From Maratus speciosus (taxonomy: Eukaryota; Arthropoda; Arachnida; Araneae; Salticidae), in NCBI GenBank assembly GCA_963932465.1, contig OZ010800.1, forward strand, positions 99,901,307 to 99,965,306: DNA of 64,000 nt, in the 5' to 3' direction. The notes beneath the pieces are model-generated. The model was not told the DNA's origin. It saw nothing but the letters and a program-made list of their open reading frames with translations, and searched no databases. Positions 35,104-46,934 of this stretch are shown in pieces (positions within the stretch are counted from its first letter, which is position 1; every line of letters starts with the position of its first letter). The position numbers were made by a program, and so were the translations under genes.

Positions 35104-37668
35104 CACTAGAATTACCGTTGCGGGTCAACTGTGACCCAAGGCGCGATTTTTCGCTCGTATCAGTGGTTTTTTTTTTTTTTTTTTAACATTACATTTTTCA
35201 GTAACAAAAGAATAAACTAAGAAAATCTATTTCACCTGCTATTTATGAATGGGGATAGGCTAGTGGTGTGTGTGTGTGTGTGGTGGGGTAGGGGGGTGTT
35301 CACACATCGGCCATGCACCTGCAAGCAGATGTTTGAGCTTTTATATAATTTCAAGCTAATGTATCTATGTATTTGGAATGCAGTAGAATGTTCTTATCTC
35401 TATTATGAGTTAAAAGTAAGTAAAAATACTATTTTTCAGGTGTAAACTAAAGCCGCGAAAAAAGTCAGTGTGTTAGAGACATTCGAGTTTCTCACACATA
35501 TAACAACGGCTTCGCGCAGTAAAGGTCATTCTAATGAGGAAATTATAAAATTGCTAAATGGACTATTTGAAAACGAGTCTTGCGACGGAATTACATCTGA
35601 TGAGAATGAGAATTTTTAAATAAATGATGAAACAAATGTATGTAACAAAATCTCACCGTCTGAATATAGTTCAAGTGACAGTAAGATAAATGAAAATGTT
35701 TCAAGAAAAGGCAGTGGTGAAAGTGGTGAGACGCCAATAAATCACAAAAGTGTTATGAATAAAGTACAAAATAATGAAAAAAAAAACAAAAAAAGGAAGA
35801 TAAATACAGAAAATGAATTATCTCTTCAAAGCGATTTGGAAGAATCGAAAGATGGAACTATATGAAAATAGAGCCAAAGTGTTCATTTTCTTCTGGTTGA
35901 AGTTTCTTCATTTTCTTCTGGTCTGCTCAAAATATTCTAAGCCAGAACCTACACCTTACTCGAAAAGAAATCTTAGTAATAACAGTCCCATGATTTTTTG
36001 GAGACTTTTCATAAATGATAAAATTTTGAGTATTATAAAGAAATGCACAGAAGTAGAAGTAAGATCAAAACTAAATAATGAAAAATAGAGCACTTCTCTT
36101 GATGAACTTGATGCTTTAATTACAATATTGTATAGTCGAAGAGCTTTAGCCGGAAAAGGAGTCTCCATAATCAGTCTTTGGTCAAAGACCTGGGGTCACA
36201 ATTTTTCCCTTCAACAATGAGCCGGATCAGATTTTGAGAAATCATGAGATATATTCGTTTTGACGTAACAATTTCCAGATCTGAGAGACTGAAATATGAT
36301 ACATTTGCTCATATATGATATGTATGGAATACATTTACAGAAAACTGTTTTATGTGTTACAAACCAGGAGAAAACATTACTGTGGATGAGCATCTGTTTC
36401 CGCCAAAGACACGCTGTAGATTTTTACAATACATGCCGAAGAAACCTGATAAATCTGGCATGAAATTTTGGTTGGCTGCAGATTTGAGATCTAAATACAT
36501 AATCAATGCTTTTCCATATTTAGGAAAAGATGATTCCAAATCAATTGAACTAAGTGTTGGTTAAAATGCTGCTCTTCAGTTACTGAAGCCTTATCTAAAT
36601 ACAGGACGAAATATAAGAAGAAATAGTTTTTTTACGTCTCTAAAACTTGTAGAAAGTTTCAAAGAAAATGGTTTGAGCTATGTAGGGACAACTAATGGAG
36701 CAAAAAAAGAAGTTCCAAAATCTTTGAAGAGAAGGAAAAAGGAATTATATACAACAACATTCATGGCACATAAAATGCAATTCTAGTTTCTTATCAATGT
36801 AAGAAAACAAACATGCACATTGCATGCATCACTAGACGTTATTCAAAATAAGAAGAAAACTTCTGTAATAATAGATTTCTAGAATTCCACAAAGTTTGGA
36901 GTTGATGTTGTAGAACAAATGGTCAGGAAATAGTCCGTGAAATCTGCAACAAGGCGTTGGCCAATGCATGTTTTTTTCAATATATTAGATCTAGCTGCCA
37001 TAAATGCATGGGTGGTTTTTAAAGAAACAACAGGTTGTAATATGATCAGAAGATACTATGCTCTAAAATTAGCAAAGGGGCTGAGAGTGAAATATGGAGC
37101 GAAATAACATAAAGTTATCCGTCCACGAACCATCCCAGAGATTTCAAATAAACAAAAAGGTTGTCAGATAAAGCATTGCAAAGATCATATGACTAATACT
37201 GTATGCGAAAGATGTTTAAAATTTGTGTGTGGAGTATACACTGCAAAAAGAGAAACGAAGACCATTGCATTTTGTGTGGATTGTTTCGATGGAAAATAGC
37301 GTGATGCAAGTAATGCAGCTATACATATTTCATTTTTATTGTGTATTAACAGCTTATTAATATGTGGAAACATTATTTAAATGATATTTCTTACTTTTTA
37401 TTTCATACAAACTGTTAGTATATCTCAAAGTATCTAATACGAAATTAGAAGTTGAAATTTTCTCATTGTATCTATTGAATTTCTTATTCTGCAATACTTT
37501 AAATGCTAAATTGTATTAATCCTTAATTAAAATAATTGTATTAATCATCAGAACTTATTTTGTGTCGAAAACGCGGATAAAAAGCAAGAATAATGTAATT
37601 GAAATCCGTGTGTCACGTATGCCCACTCCGGTAGCTCTAGGTATACAAGAAACAAGGTAATTCTACTG
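35104..37668 (+). mobile_element. Full-length but dead piggyBac element
   Basis: The ends are CACTAGAATTACCGTTG and, inverted from the right, CAGTAGAATTACCTTGTTTC. TTAA stands outside the left end (35100-35103) and TAAA-like, one change away, at the right. At 2565 bp the length is that of an autonomous piggyBac. A (GT)n run lies at about 35265-35282 in the 5' leader. Confidence 0.82.
35437..37299 (+). pseudogene. piggyBac-family transposase with stops and frameshifts
   Basis: An acidic, Ser-rich N-terminus (ENESCDGITSDENE, EYSSSDSKINE) is followed by the conserved core. One reads STSLDELDALITILYSRRAL, SLWSKTWG, TMSRIRF, then YKPGENITVDEHLFPPKTRC with the first catalytic Asp (about 36380), KFWLAADLRSKY and FPYLGKDDSKS. 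The second Asp should lie in T-D-N-F-F-T-S, but here the block is RRNSFFTS (about 36620), so it is lost. The third survives in FGVDVVEQM (about 36900), where the usual D-Q-M has become EQM. The C-terminal Cys-rich zinc domain is still readable (GCQIKHC, CERCLKFVCG, CVDC) up to a stop at 37297-37299. At least six stops and several frame changes make it inactive. Confidence 0.88.
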
Positions 37669-38049
37669 TTTATCTATGAAAATTTAAAATGCATGCTTTA
37701 CGATTAAAGAAGTTCACGGTAGCTCTGCGAAGTAAGTATTTTGTTGAAAAAACGTGTCGTGAATACGAGAAAACTTGCATAAATGTGAGAAGTCTTTGTG
37801 ATTTTCCCTTTTTTTATTAAAATAAAATTAATCGTTCTACCTTAATTTTTGGATATATGAATGTGAATGTTCAATAAACATTATAGTACTTCATTTCTCA
37901 CATATGATGCAATTTTAACATTGATAACGGTTGGAAACTGGAAACTTTAATTTGGAGCTGTCTGAAAAATGAAAATTTTCTCAAACATACTTTATCTCTG
38001 AAGAACATCCTTTAGAGGCTTGGAAAATGTTTTCTTTATGTTTGCGTTA

Positions 38050-38598
38050 TACCGGGTGAGCAAAAAGTCCGTAAAAACTTTAAAAAATCATAAAAACCGA
38101 AAAAAAAATCCAAATGAAAAACTGATTGCAGGATTAGAATCTATAGGTCACGGGAATGTTTTTAAGACAGAAATAAAAAATAACTCAAAAAACAGTCAAC
38201 AGATGGCGCTGGTTCGTGCAAATTTCGTGGAAATATGCAAATGAAATGGCTATAAGAACTTGCGCTCCTAACCCAGATCTGGTTCACGTAAAATAACTTC
38301 ACCAACAAAGGTTTTATCCTTCATACTCAGCATCATTGATCAAGTACACGGCTCACAACAGTGAATTAGTTCTGGATTAAGAGCGCAAGTTCTTATAACA
38401 GTTTCATTTGCATATTTCCACGGAAATCGCACGAACCAGTGCCATCTGTCGGCTGTTTTTTGAGTTATTTTTTATTTCTGTCTTTAAAAGAATCCCGTAA
38501 CCTATAGATGCTAATCCTGCAAACAGTTTATCATTTGGATTATTTTTTTGGTTTTTATGAATTTTTAAAGTTTATACGTACTTTTTGCTCACCCGGTA
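38050..38598. mobile_element. TA-flanked fold-back MITE, 549 bp
   Basis: TACCGGGTGAGCAAAAAGTC at the left and its inverted counterpart at the right, with TA outside both (38048-38049 and 38599-38600). The arms pair over about 220 bp each, including AACTTGCGCTC against GAGCGCAAGTT near the centre. This fits the Tc1/mariner superfamily. The open frame at its left end is part of the arm, not a gene. Confidence 0.82.
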
Positions 38599-38600
38599 TA

Positions 38601-40740
38601 TTTCATTAAAAAAAATAATAGGCCGCTATGAATGTTTCAATAGAATTTATTATGAATTGCTTAATTATCTAGCAATAAAATTGTTAATCATGATACTAAC
38701 AATATCGATATTTTCTATACATATTTAAAATGTTATATTTATAAATTATACAACTGTCAGACTAAATAGATGTATTTTAAAGGGCACTTATTGAGCTATA
38801 TCGGATTTTCCGAAATCAATATGAACGGAGAAAGTAAAGAAACAATTTCCAATTTCTGACTTGATTTCACATATTTTGTGCCATATAAGTTCGCGAAGAT
38901 ACATAAAGTTTAAAATGATCGATATTATTCATAATGCAGTTAGTTTGAATATTCACATTGCAATGAAAATTTAATGAAGATGTTTGGTTCAAATAGCTGC
39001 AAAGAATTTTCATAAATTGATTTTCGAAGAAATTATAGCTCTTATCTTCTGTTCGATATGTATTGATTTAAGAAAAAAAAATGATTTTTTACTAAACCGA
39101 TGTAACTCAACAACTCCGAAAAAATATTTAGTCAGATGTTTGAATACATCGTTTTAAGCGTCGATAAAAAATAAATAAAAGGTACATTTTTTATATTTGC
39201 AATACACAAAAAATTACACACTTATAATATAATTATAATAATTATATTAATATAATATAATATTACATAATATTATATATATATAATATTATATAACATA
39301 ATATATAATTAATATAATATTATAATTATATATAATTCTAAATATAATTATAAGTATCATAAATATTAATAGTGGTCGAAATTACCTTTGAAAACAATCT
39401 ATTTCTAGACGTCTTTAGTATTTTTGAAGTTAAACAAAATTTACGAAGTTCTTTTTAGCAAAAACGATGCAAAACTGCTCAAATGGTAAACAAAATAGTC
39501 ACATGTAATGTGAACCAATTGTCGCCGTGTATTGAGAGTTCTATGAACGGTTTGCATTAACTGCTGTGTTTTGTTGCAATATCAGCAATAAATAAAATCG
39601 TCTTTTGAAGTCCACTGTATCCGCAACTTTGCCTTTTGTGTATGTTGCACATTTGCATCGAGGTAATACAAAGGGTTAATGTTTCCTACACAGTTTTAAT
39701 GCGTTTATAACTTTACGTTTGTCTATCTGTTTATCTGTCTCTATCTTCGTCTGGTCGAGTATTTGGCATGTGTGTGTCGCTATTTAACTTTTAAATGTTT
39801 ATTTTTATTGTAACGAAGTTCATATATGTTTTTTAAATCCGTTACAGCATGATCCTTATTGAAAGTGGAATACGCAGATTTGACGTATATTGTACAATCT
39901 ATCGTGTGGCTGTAAAGAACACAGATATATTTTGGTCTAACTGTGATAATTTTTACAATACATATTATTGACGCTACACAATTCAAATAATACGAAAGTG
40001 AAATTCATTGTTGATAAGAACTAAAGTATACTTATATAGAATACGATGTGAGTAGTGTTCATGGTTTATATGTATAGACTCACAAAAAGAACCGAAGTGC
40101 ATAATCTATTGCAGGCGGTAATCGTTTGCAGCCCGATAATACGAATAAATATGAAATAAATACGAAATATGTACGTTCCTGAGATATGTGATAAGTTTTT
40201 AAATAAACAAAATGGGTTATGTATCATTGAATGCAATTTCTAAAGTTTTACGAATAATTCAGAAACATTTTGATCCGTAAGCGATAGATGCAAAAAGTGC
40301 ATTATTATTACTTTTTGAATTCTGAAATTTAACTGAATTTTGTTTATATTGGGGTATTTATCAATTCAATAGATCATGTATAGGCTTTCAAATGTATTTA
40401 AAATTTATTAAACTATATAGACATGAATAGATAAAATTGCCTTTAGAAACGTGACACTCATTTAAATGGATTTAATTAAATTATACCTTGTGTTGGGAAT
40501 AAATTGGAAACAAATTGATACAAATGGCTACACTTAAAGATATGGATACATTGCCGTCTAAAGATACTAACTTATTAAAAAAGTTTCCTTTTGTTTAGTG
40601 TGTTTCCTAACCAAATTAAATGTTAGTATACACTATGGTATGCACAGTATAAATATCTGTCTACTATATCTATAAAATGCAAAAGGGAATTTCGTTCAGG
40701 CTGCTTATAACTCGGTTGCTTTTGAACAAAGTTTGATGAA
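38601..40740. other. AT-rich stretch, includes a TATAAT-type low-complexity block
   Basis: About 39225-39350 is almost pure A and T with nested ATAATATTAT palindromes. Nothing coding was recognised in the rest. Confidence 0.45.
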
Positions 40741-40749
40741 GACTGAACT

Positions 40750-41440
40750 GTTATTTAAATTATTTTCGAAGAAAGATTTCAGTATGAAATATATCATTCT
40801 ATTTTGCTTAGTTATATAATTGTGGAAGAAAGTCCAACAGTTAAATGGACCAAATTATGAAATGTTTAGACTTTTTAAAAAGAGTCCGCAGAAAGGATAA
40901 AAAATTGTTTTAAGGAAAGATTTATGATACAACATATTGTTCTATGTTGCTCAGTTAGAATTAAGGAGGAGAGTTTTATAATGGGGTGAATCCAGCTTTT
41001 AAAAATTGGCCTTTTTAAGCCATTCTACGGGAAATGTTTTGATGCGATTTGTATTTTTAGATAATTTGTCATGAAAGGTTTTAGTATGTAAGCATATTGT
41101 TCTACGTTGCTTACTTATAGAATTATAGGTAAAATGTCTGAAATAATATGAAACCGATCATTAAATATTAGTCTTTTAAGGTTTACTGGTCGGATGTTTG
41201 TTACATTGCATATCGTTCTACGTTGCGTATTTATTGAATTATGGCAGAATATTCTATAATTAGGTGAACTCGATTATGAAATATTATCATTTTAATAAAG
41301 TTCGTCTGTGCGTTTTTTATGGAATTTAAATGCTAGGTAGATAATTTTCTAGATTTAATATCCTTATACCCTGCTTAGTTATAGAATTGTGGAAGCAAGT
41401 CCATGGTGAATCCGATCATGGTAGATCAACCTTTTGTTAA
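40750..41440 (+). repeat. Diverged tandem repeat, five units of about 120-160 bp
   Basis: A block like ATATTGTTCTACGTTGCTTA followed by TTATAGAATTATGG recurs at about 40793, 40935, 41094, 41211 and 41359. Each is followed by a weaker GATCATGAAAT- and TTTTAA-containing section. Spacing is 142, 159, 117 and 148 bp. Units are strongly diverged. It begins after a segment (40670-40700) that looks like a retroposon head. Confidence 0.6.
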
Positions 41441-42239
41441 AGCTATGGACGGATTTCCATCAGATTTATTATGTTACATAATTTTCCGCAAAACTTTTCT
41501 TTTTATTCCTTATCGTTCTTTTGTCAATTCCTAGTGTAAATGATCTTTTAAAACTGATGGTCCCAAACAGCTTATATTCTTTCTAAAAGTAGTTTTGTTG
41601 TGAGAAATGCGAAAGGACAATCTATTGAACGGAAAATATTTCTTTAAAACACAAGGTAATTTTCTGCGACATTTTTAATTTGATACAAGGATTACTTTGA
41701 GAAACTGACCAACGCACAGTGCGACGTTTTGTTGTTCTAGATGGACAAAATTCATTTTTCCAATTATCTCGGAATTTGATAAAACCGTGTATACATGTGG
41801 CTGAATGTCCGTATTTACAAAATACGTACGGGTTTTGTCGAAAAAAAATCAGAAGTGTCGACTAATTATGACCGTGAAGAAGAGATTTGCGCAGTTGGTT
41901 TGAGGGAGTTTCAAAAGTTGCACTATAGCGTTTGCTGGAAATATGTCATAGTTTAGCCAAGGTCAGATTTAGCACATTTATGTTTGAAAATACGGGATAT
42001 TAAACCCGCTTAACCACTTTTTCCAAAGGTTGTAATTCAGGACGGTCCTTGATGTTGTTTACAAATTTCAACTTGACTTTTAACATATTATGCAGCATTA
42101 TTCAACAATAAGCATTATTTTAAATCAAAGTGCCGTTCCTAATGTATTGGAAACTTAAAAAAAAAACTCCTGCAAATGTTTGCTAACCACTAAGTTTTTA
42201 TTAATAAACAAGCATCATATTAACTTGCAGTGTATATAT

Positions 42240-43060
42240 GCTTAGTTCAAATCTTGAAAGTCCAATTTAAACCACTTCACTTTTAATTATCCAGTTTAAT
42301 CGAAACAATGAAAATATGTGTAATTTGAATGACAATACAATATTATTATGGTTTAAAGATCGTAGAAGTTTGTTTAGAATACAATTTCTTCAGGGTTTCG
42401 CAAAAATTTAGATTAAAATTTGCAAGTTCATTTTAAACCAATTTCAATAATTTGATTGAGCTGAAATTTTGCTCAGGACATGTATTTCTGATGTCAATGC
42501 AATATTATTATAATTTATGTTACGTAGCAGTTACGATTTTTTTTACAGGGCCACATAAAATACTAGTTCAAATCTTGGAAGCTAATTTTAAACAATTTTC
42601 AATTATCTGATGGAGCTGAAAATTAACCTACATTTGTTTCTTGACAATTCTATTAAATTATAACTTGACGAACCTATACATTATGCATATTTCATGGGGC
42701 CACAGAAAAGATCACGGAAAGATTGTTGCTAAAAAGCAGAAATTTTAACAAAAATTTCATTTTTTTTATTTGAACAATTTAATTAATTAAATTTCAACAC
42801 AATTACTATAGGTTATTGAGATACATAATAGCATTTTTTAAATTAAAAGGAAAGTACGTAGCAGTTCTATTTATTTTGTAGGGCCACATAAAAAATTCAG
42901 ATACATTACCGTCTAGATGCAGAAATTTTATTTCAAATTGAATAAAATGTATATGGGTTATTTATTAACACAACAGCATTTTTTCAACCGAAAATAATTT
43001 AGGTAGAATTTATATGCTTTACAGGGTAACACAAAACATTAAAGTTTTTTTTAATATGAT
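42240..43060 (+). repeat. Diverged tandem repeat with a GGGCCACA motif
   Basis: Units of about 150-170 bp share TTCAAATCTTG-AAG, CAATATTATTAT and an end near CAGGGCCACATAAAA. Clear units start near 42246, 42416 and 42565, with partial ones near 42855 and 43010. Similar words (GGGACACACAAAA, GAGGTGCACAAAA) recur at 53.4-55.8 kb, so a family is likely. Confidence 0.5.
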
Positions 43061-43900
43061 TTTAATTTTTTAATTTTATTTTTCAGGATGACTACACAAA
43101 TTTCTTGAGGAAATCTGAGTAGACAAAAATAGTATAAGAAATAAATGTTAACTTTCATGTGTGAATTAAATTATTTTTACTCAATGGTAAATAAATATGT
43201 TTAACGCATTCTTTGTAATCCATTATATTTTATTTTGGAAACATTATTGCTGATAAAAATATATTTCGCGCTATTTGAGAATTTTATTAGAGATACATTC
43301 GAAAAACCAGCAAAAAGTCGTTAAGGCTGTTCTTAATTGCTCTGCTCAAAACGTTCTGACACATTTACGAATTCATTTTTTAACGGAAAGATGTAAAATT
43401 GGAAAGCCTGGCCGTGGAAGCGATTTGGAATTGAACTGTTTTTTTTTTTTTTTTTTGATCTATCTATTACTTATTGAGTTATAAGCGTTTGAGTTATAAG
43501 CATGTTTTTCGCCCGCTCTTGAGTGCTTATTCTCTGTTCGCGCGGAAACTCGGTTCAAAACGTCCACTTTGACACTCTTTTCTGAAATATCTATTACGTT
43601 TGCACAAAAAAAAAAAAAATGGAAAAAACAGCTCGATGACATAGTTTCTGAACAACAACACCAGCTAGTTTCATGCATTTTCGAACAAAAATAAATTAAA
43701 ACTTATGTCAGAAAGTCGCCCTTTTGGATTTGAGAACACCCTTAAACTTGGACAAAATAATTCTGTCAATCTACATCTTCAAAACGTCCCACTGTGTAAC
43801 GTAGCGGTTGAAGCCAACTAGTTAATCATACAAAATGAAAAGAAAAATTCACTCTATATTTAAGCAGTATTTGCTGAACATGGTATTTCAACATTTTATA

Positions 43901-44185
43901 TATGTTACCGGCCAAACCCGATTTTAGGCCAAACTAGATTGGGCTAGGCCAAACTAGTTTATCCTAACGCGCATAGGATAAACTAGTTTTTCCTAGGACA
44001 AACTAGTTTGGCCTAACGCTCATAGGATAAACTAGTTTAGCCTGCTATTCATTGGCCCAAACTAGTTTATCCTAGGCCGATCTAGTTTATCATAGGCCAA
44101 TTGAATTTGGCGTGATTTTATTGATCCCAAAGACCGCTTCGGCACCAACCTTCTAGTTTATCCTAGGCCAATGCAATTTGACGTG
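43901..44185 (+). repeat. Left inverted arm with AAACTAGTTT units
   Basis: After the terminal sequence come about two 49-bp units of the form CGCGCATAGGATAAACTAGT plus TTTTCCTAGGACAAACTAGT plus TTGGCCTAA. Then a tail repeats GGCCAATTGAATTTGGCGTG and CCGCTTCGGCACCAACC, with a second version directly after. Each unit carries two copies of the palindrome AAACTAGTTT. Confidence 0.8.
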
Positions 44186-44439
44186 CTTTTATTGATCCCA
44201 ACTACCACAACGGCCCCAACCTTGTCTAAATTAGTATTGCCGTCACCCCTGTATAATATATTTTATTCGATGGGGAGTGGGATACTGTCCCCTATATTCC
44301 CCATTTCACCGCCGCCGGAAGTTACAAAATATGTTCCATTTCACATATTGTGTGCTGGAGGACCGAAGAAGTGGATCAGAGGTTATCATAAAATTTAGGA
44401 GAGGAAGAATTTGGAGGATTGATTATGTACAGTATAACT

Positions 44440-44692
44440 TTTTGAAAATTCCAGATTTCTGAAAGAATATGAAATGTAATTCTGATATTCTTAATGGTGC
44501 ATTTATTCATAAATAATTCAAAGCCAAGGGATATTTATGTGAGAAAAAAAAATAAATATTAAAAATAAACATTGATTTTCTTTTCTCATATGAATATCAC
44601 TTGGCTTTGAATTAATTATGAATAAATGAACCATTAAGAATATCAGAAGTACATCTGATAGTCCTTCAGATATCTGGAATTTTCAAAAATCC
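44440..44692. repeat. 250-bp fold-back MITE inside the 3.4-kb element
   Basis: TTGAAAATTCCAGATTTCTG at the left and its inverted partner with one change at the right. Arms share TTCTGATATTCTTAATGGT and AATTCAAAGCCAAG. Confidence 0.72.
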
Positions 44693-45486
44693 GGCGAAGT
44701 CCCGGTCCCAGTTTGACCTAAAACACATATATTTTTAAGCTACCATTATTCCACAATTAAAATTCTCTTTAAACAATAGTACATATCCATTTATACGGAC
44801 GGGGATACAGATCTGTAGAACTTGTTATAGAATCTGTGTGTGACGAAATCGCGTTTTAAACGGATTTTTTTTTTTTTTTTTTTTTATCGGTTCAAATTGG
44901 ATATAATAAACCATTTGAAAAAAACATAAAACATTTGCTAGAGACGACGGACCTGCTAAAAAAAGGAACTTAACTATAACGAAGTTTGTTTCTCTTCTAT
45001 GTGATTCCGTCTTAGAAAGTTTTTCTACATAATGTTTTTTCAGATTTTCAAGTTTCCAAGCCGTGTAAAAAATTAATGGTATTAGTAATTAATTATTCAG
45101 ATATTTAGATGCAAAGTGCGATTCATTAAAAAATTAATATAGTTTACAATAAAATCATTACTATCGTTAATCCTCATTCTATGGTTTGGAGATTTAAAAT
45201 TAAAAAAAAATTCTATACAATAAAATCTTCTAAGACGGAATTGCATAAAAAAAAGAAAAATCCGTCATAGGCAGTTTCCCTTATTAGAAAGTTCATCTCT
45301 GTTATAAATGCATTATATTCTTTTTAAAAGTACTAATATCCTCATTTTACATAGATCAACATATTTCTTTTTGTTAAACACGGGATTCTATCATAGGCAG
45401 GTTATTTTTTCTCAGGTTTTAGCTTACTTTAATTTTATTACCTAAAAATGCCTCTACTCATCTTAAAAAAAAATTAATAAAAATAA

Positions 45487-46290
45487 CTAAAAACAGGAAT
45501 TCTCCTTTTTCAGAATTTAGTGTCGCCCCCGATGAAAAAAAAAATACATATAAACTTAAATAGTACAAAACTTATTTTAATTTTAAGACTTAAAACACAC
45601 GCTTTTAATTTATATAAAATGACGTCATTCGTATCCGCTGAATAATTTACGATCCAGTCTTAACAGCATCTACAGTAAATTATTCATAGGACGTCACTAT
45701 CGCTGAATAATACATAAATCCAAAAAAATAGATGTCGTCATTCAAGAAACTCGACAAAAAATTCGGCTATCTAATGATTCATATGCATCCATTTGTTTGT
45801 AACATTAATATAAATACTTAAAATAAAAAATAGTTTATAATAGCTCCATGTTTTATCAGAAATCATTCATTTATATTTTTTTCAAAATAGCACTATTTTA
45901 ATTACATTTTTTTTCAGTTTTTATGAAAAAATGGCGACAAAAAATATAATTACTATTTTCCAACTATTTATCTTTTACTCTCTACAGAAATGGAGCACGT
46001 GAGTTGCCAACATTAAACAAATGGCGCTAAAAACTATAAAAAAAAATTAATATCTCAAAAATACATTGAGATGAAGTTTTCAAACAAATTGCAGTTAAAC
46101 GTACTTTTTTCCCTAATACGACGGTATAAAAATTGAAAATGTGTGATGCTTAGAAGTTAAAAAAAATTGCAGTAGAGTATTTAGTCGCACATTGATACAT
46201 CTGCTTTTTTTACGTCTGGCTTATACAACGGAACTTTGTTTTTTAGACACGACACTTTTATTGCTGGCCGAAAGAAATAGCATATCGGGA
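45487..46290 (-). mobile_element. Helitron-like element, copy 3, minus strand
   Basis: Read on the minus strand it starts TCCCGATATGCTATTTCTTT, the TC start expected of Helitrons. It ends with AATTCTG-AAAAAG-GAGAATT and TTAG, followed by T, at 45487. It matches copy 1 over its whole length (both include TACTCTACTGCA and AACTTCTAAGCATCA). No coding capacity. Confidence 0.65.
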
Positions 46291-46640
46291 CTCAGAAATA
46301 TTTTTTAATCGTGGAATAAGAGCGGTTTAAAAATACTTGCATTAAAAAAAAATGGCTCTGCCCAAATACTACTGATAATTTTACTGAACAGACCAGAGAT
46401 CCTGCCGGTCCAAATGATTTTCATATGAGCTGGGTTGAAAACTGGACTGAAAACTTCTGGTAGTGGAAATCTCAAGAAGAATGCAGTCCAGTCCCAAATT
46501 AAGCTTGAAAAAAAATTGAGTCCCAGTCCATATCGGTCCGAACCTCTCGAAAAATGTAATCCCCAAAACAAGCCCGGACCGAGTGTGGGGATGGAAAATT
46601 GGGCGGACCCGTAAAGACCCTTACATCGAATAACTAAAAG
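46291..46640. other. Unassigned segment with chance open frames
   Basis: Two overlapping minus-strand frames (46305-46571) are open but have no recognisable motif. The plus strand has irregularly repeated GTCC and CCAAAA words. I do not call a gene. Confidence 0.3.
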
Positions 46641-46840
46641 ACTAGTTCACAAAATTTTGTAAATTTGAAGGCTAAACTTCAATTATATTTAAAAAATAGC
46701 AAATAAAAAAACGAGTTTTTAGTGAACTTCGCTCACTTCCATAGATGTGTTCCAGTTGAGCGGATTCCTTTGAAAATTTTTGAATTTGAGTGTGAACTTG
46801 ACTCATATTTGAGAAACTGAATTAGAGTTTGAATAAGTTC

Positions 46841-46842
<2 letters not shown>

Positions 46843-46900
<58 letters not shown>
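46843..46900. repeat. Run of 58 T
   Basis: An uninterrupted T run just inside the right arm of the 3.4-kb element. Its exact length may be an assembly approximation. Confidence 0.9.
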
Positions 46901-46901
<1 letters not shown>

Positions 46902-46934
46902 TGAGCGTCCTCAACACTGGTTGGCATCAATTAA

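Noticed and set aside
39225..39350. Possible replication origin or matrix-attachment site in pure AT sequence
   Set aside because: AT richness and small palindromes alone do not support such a function in a genome this AT-rich.
46305..46571. Overlapping minus-strand frames of 88 and 61 codons
   Set aside because: Aromatic-rich readings without a motif, on the strand opposite irregular GTCC and CCAAA words; likely composition.
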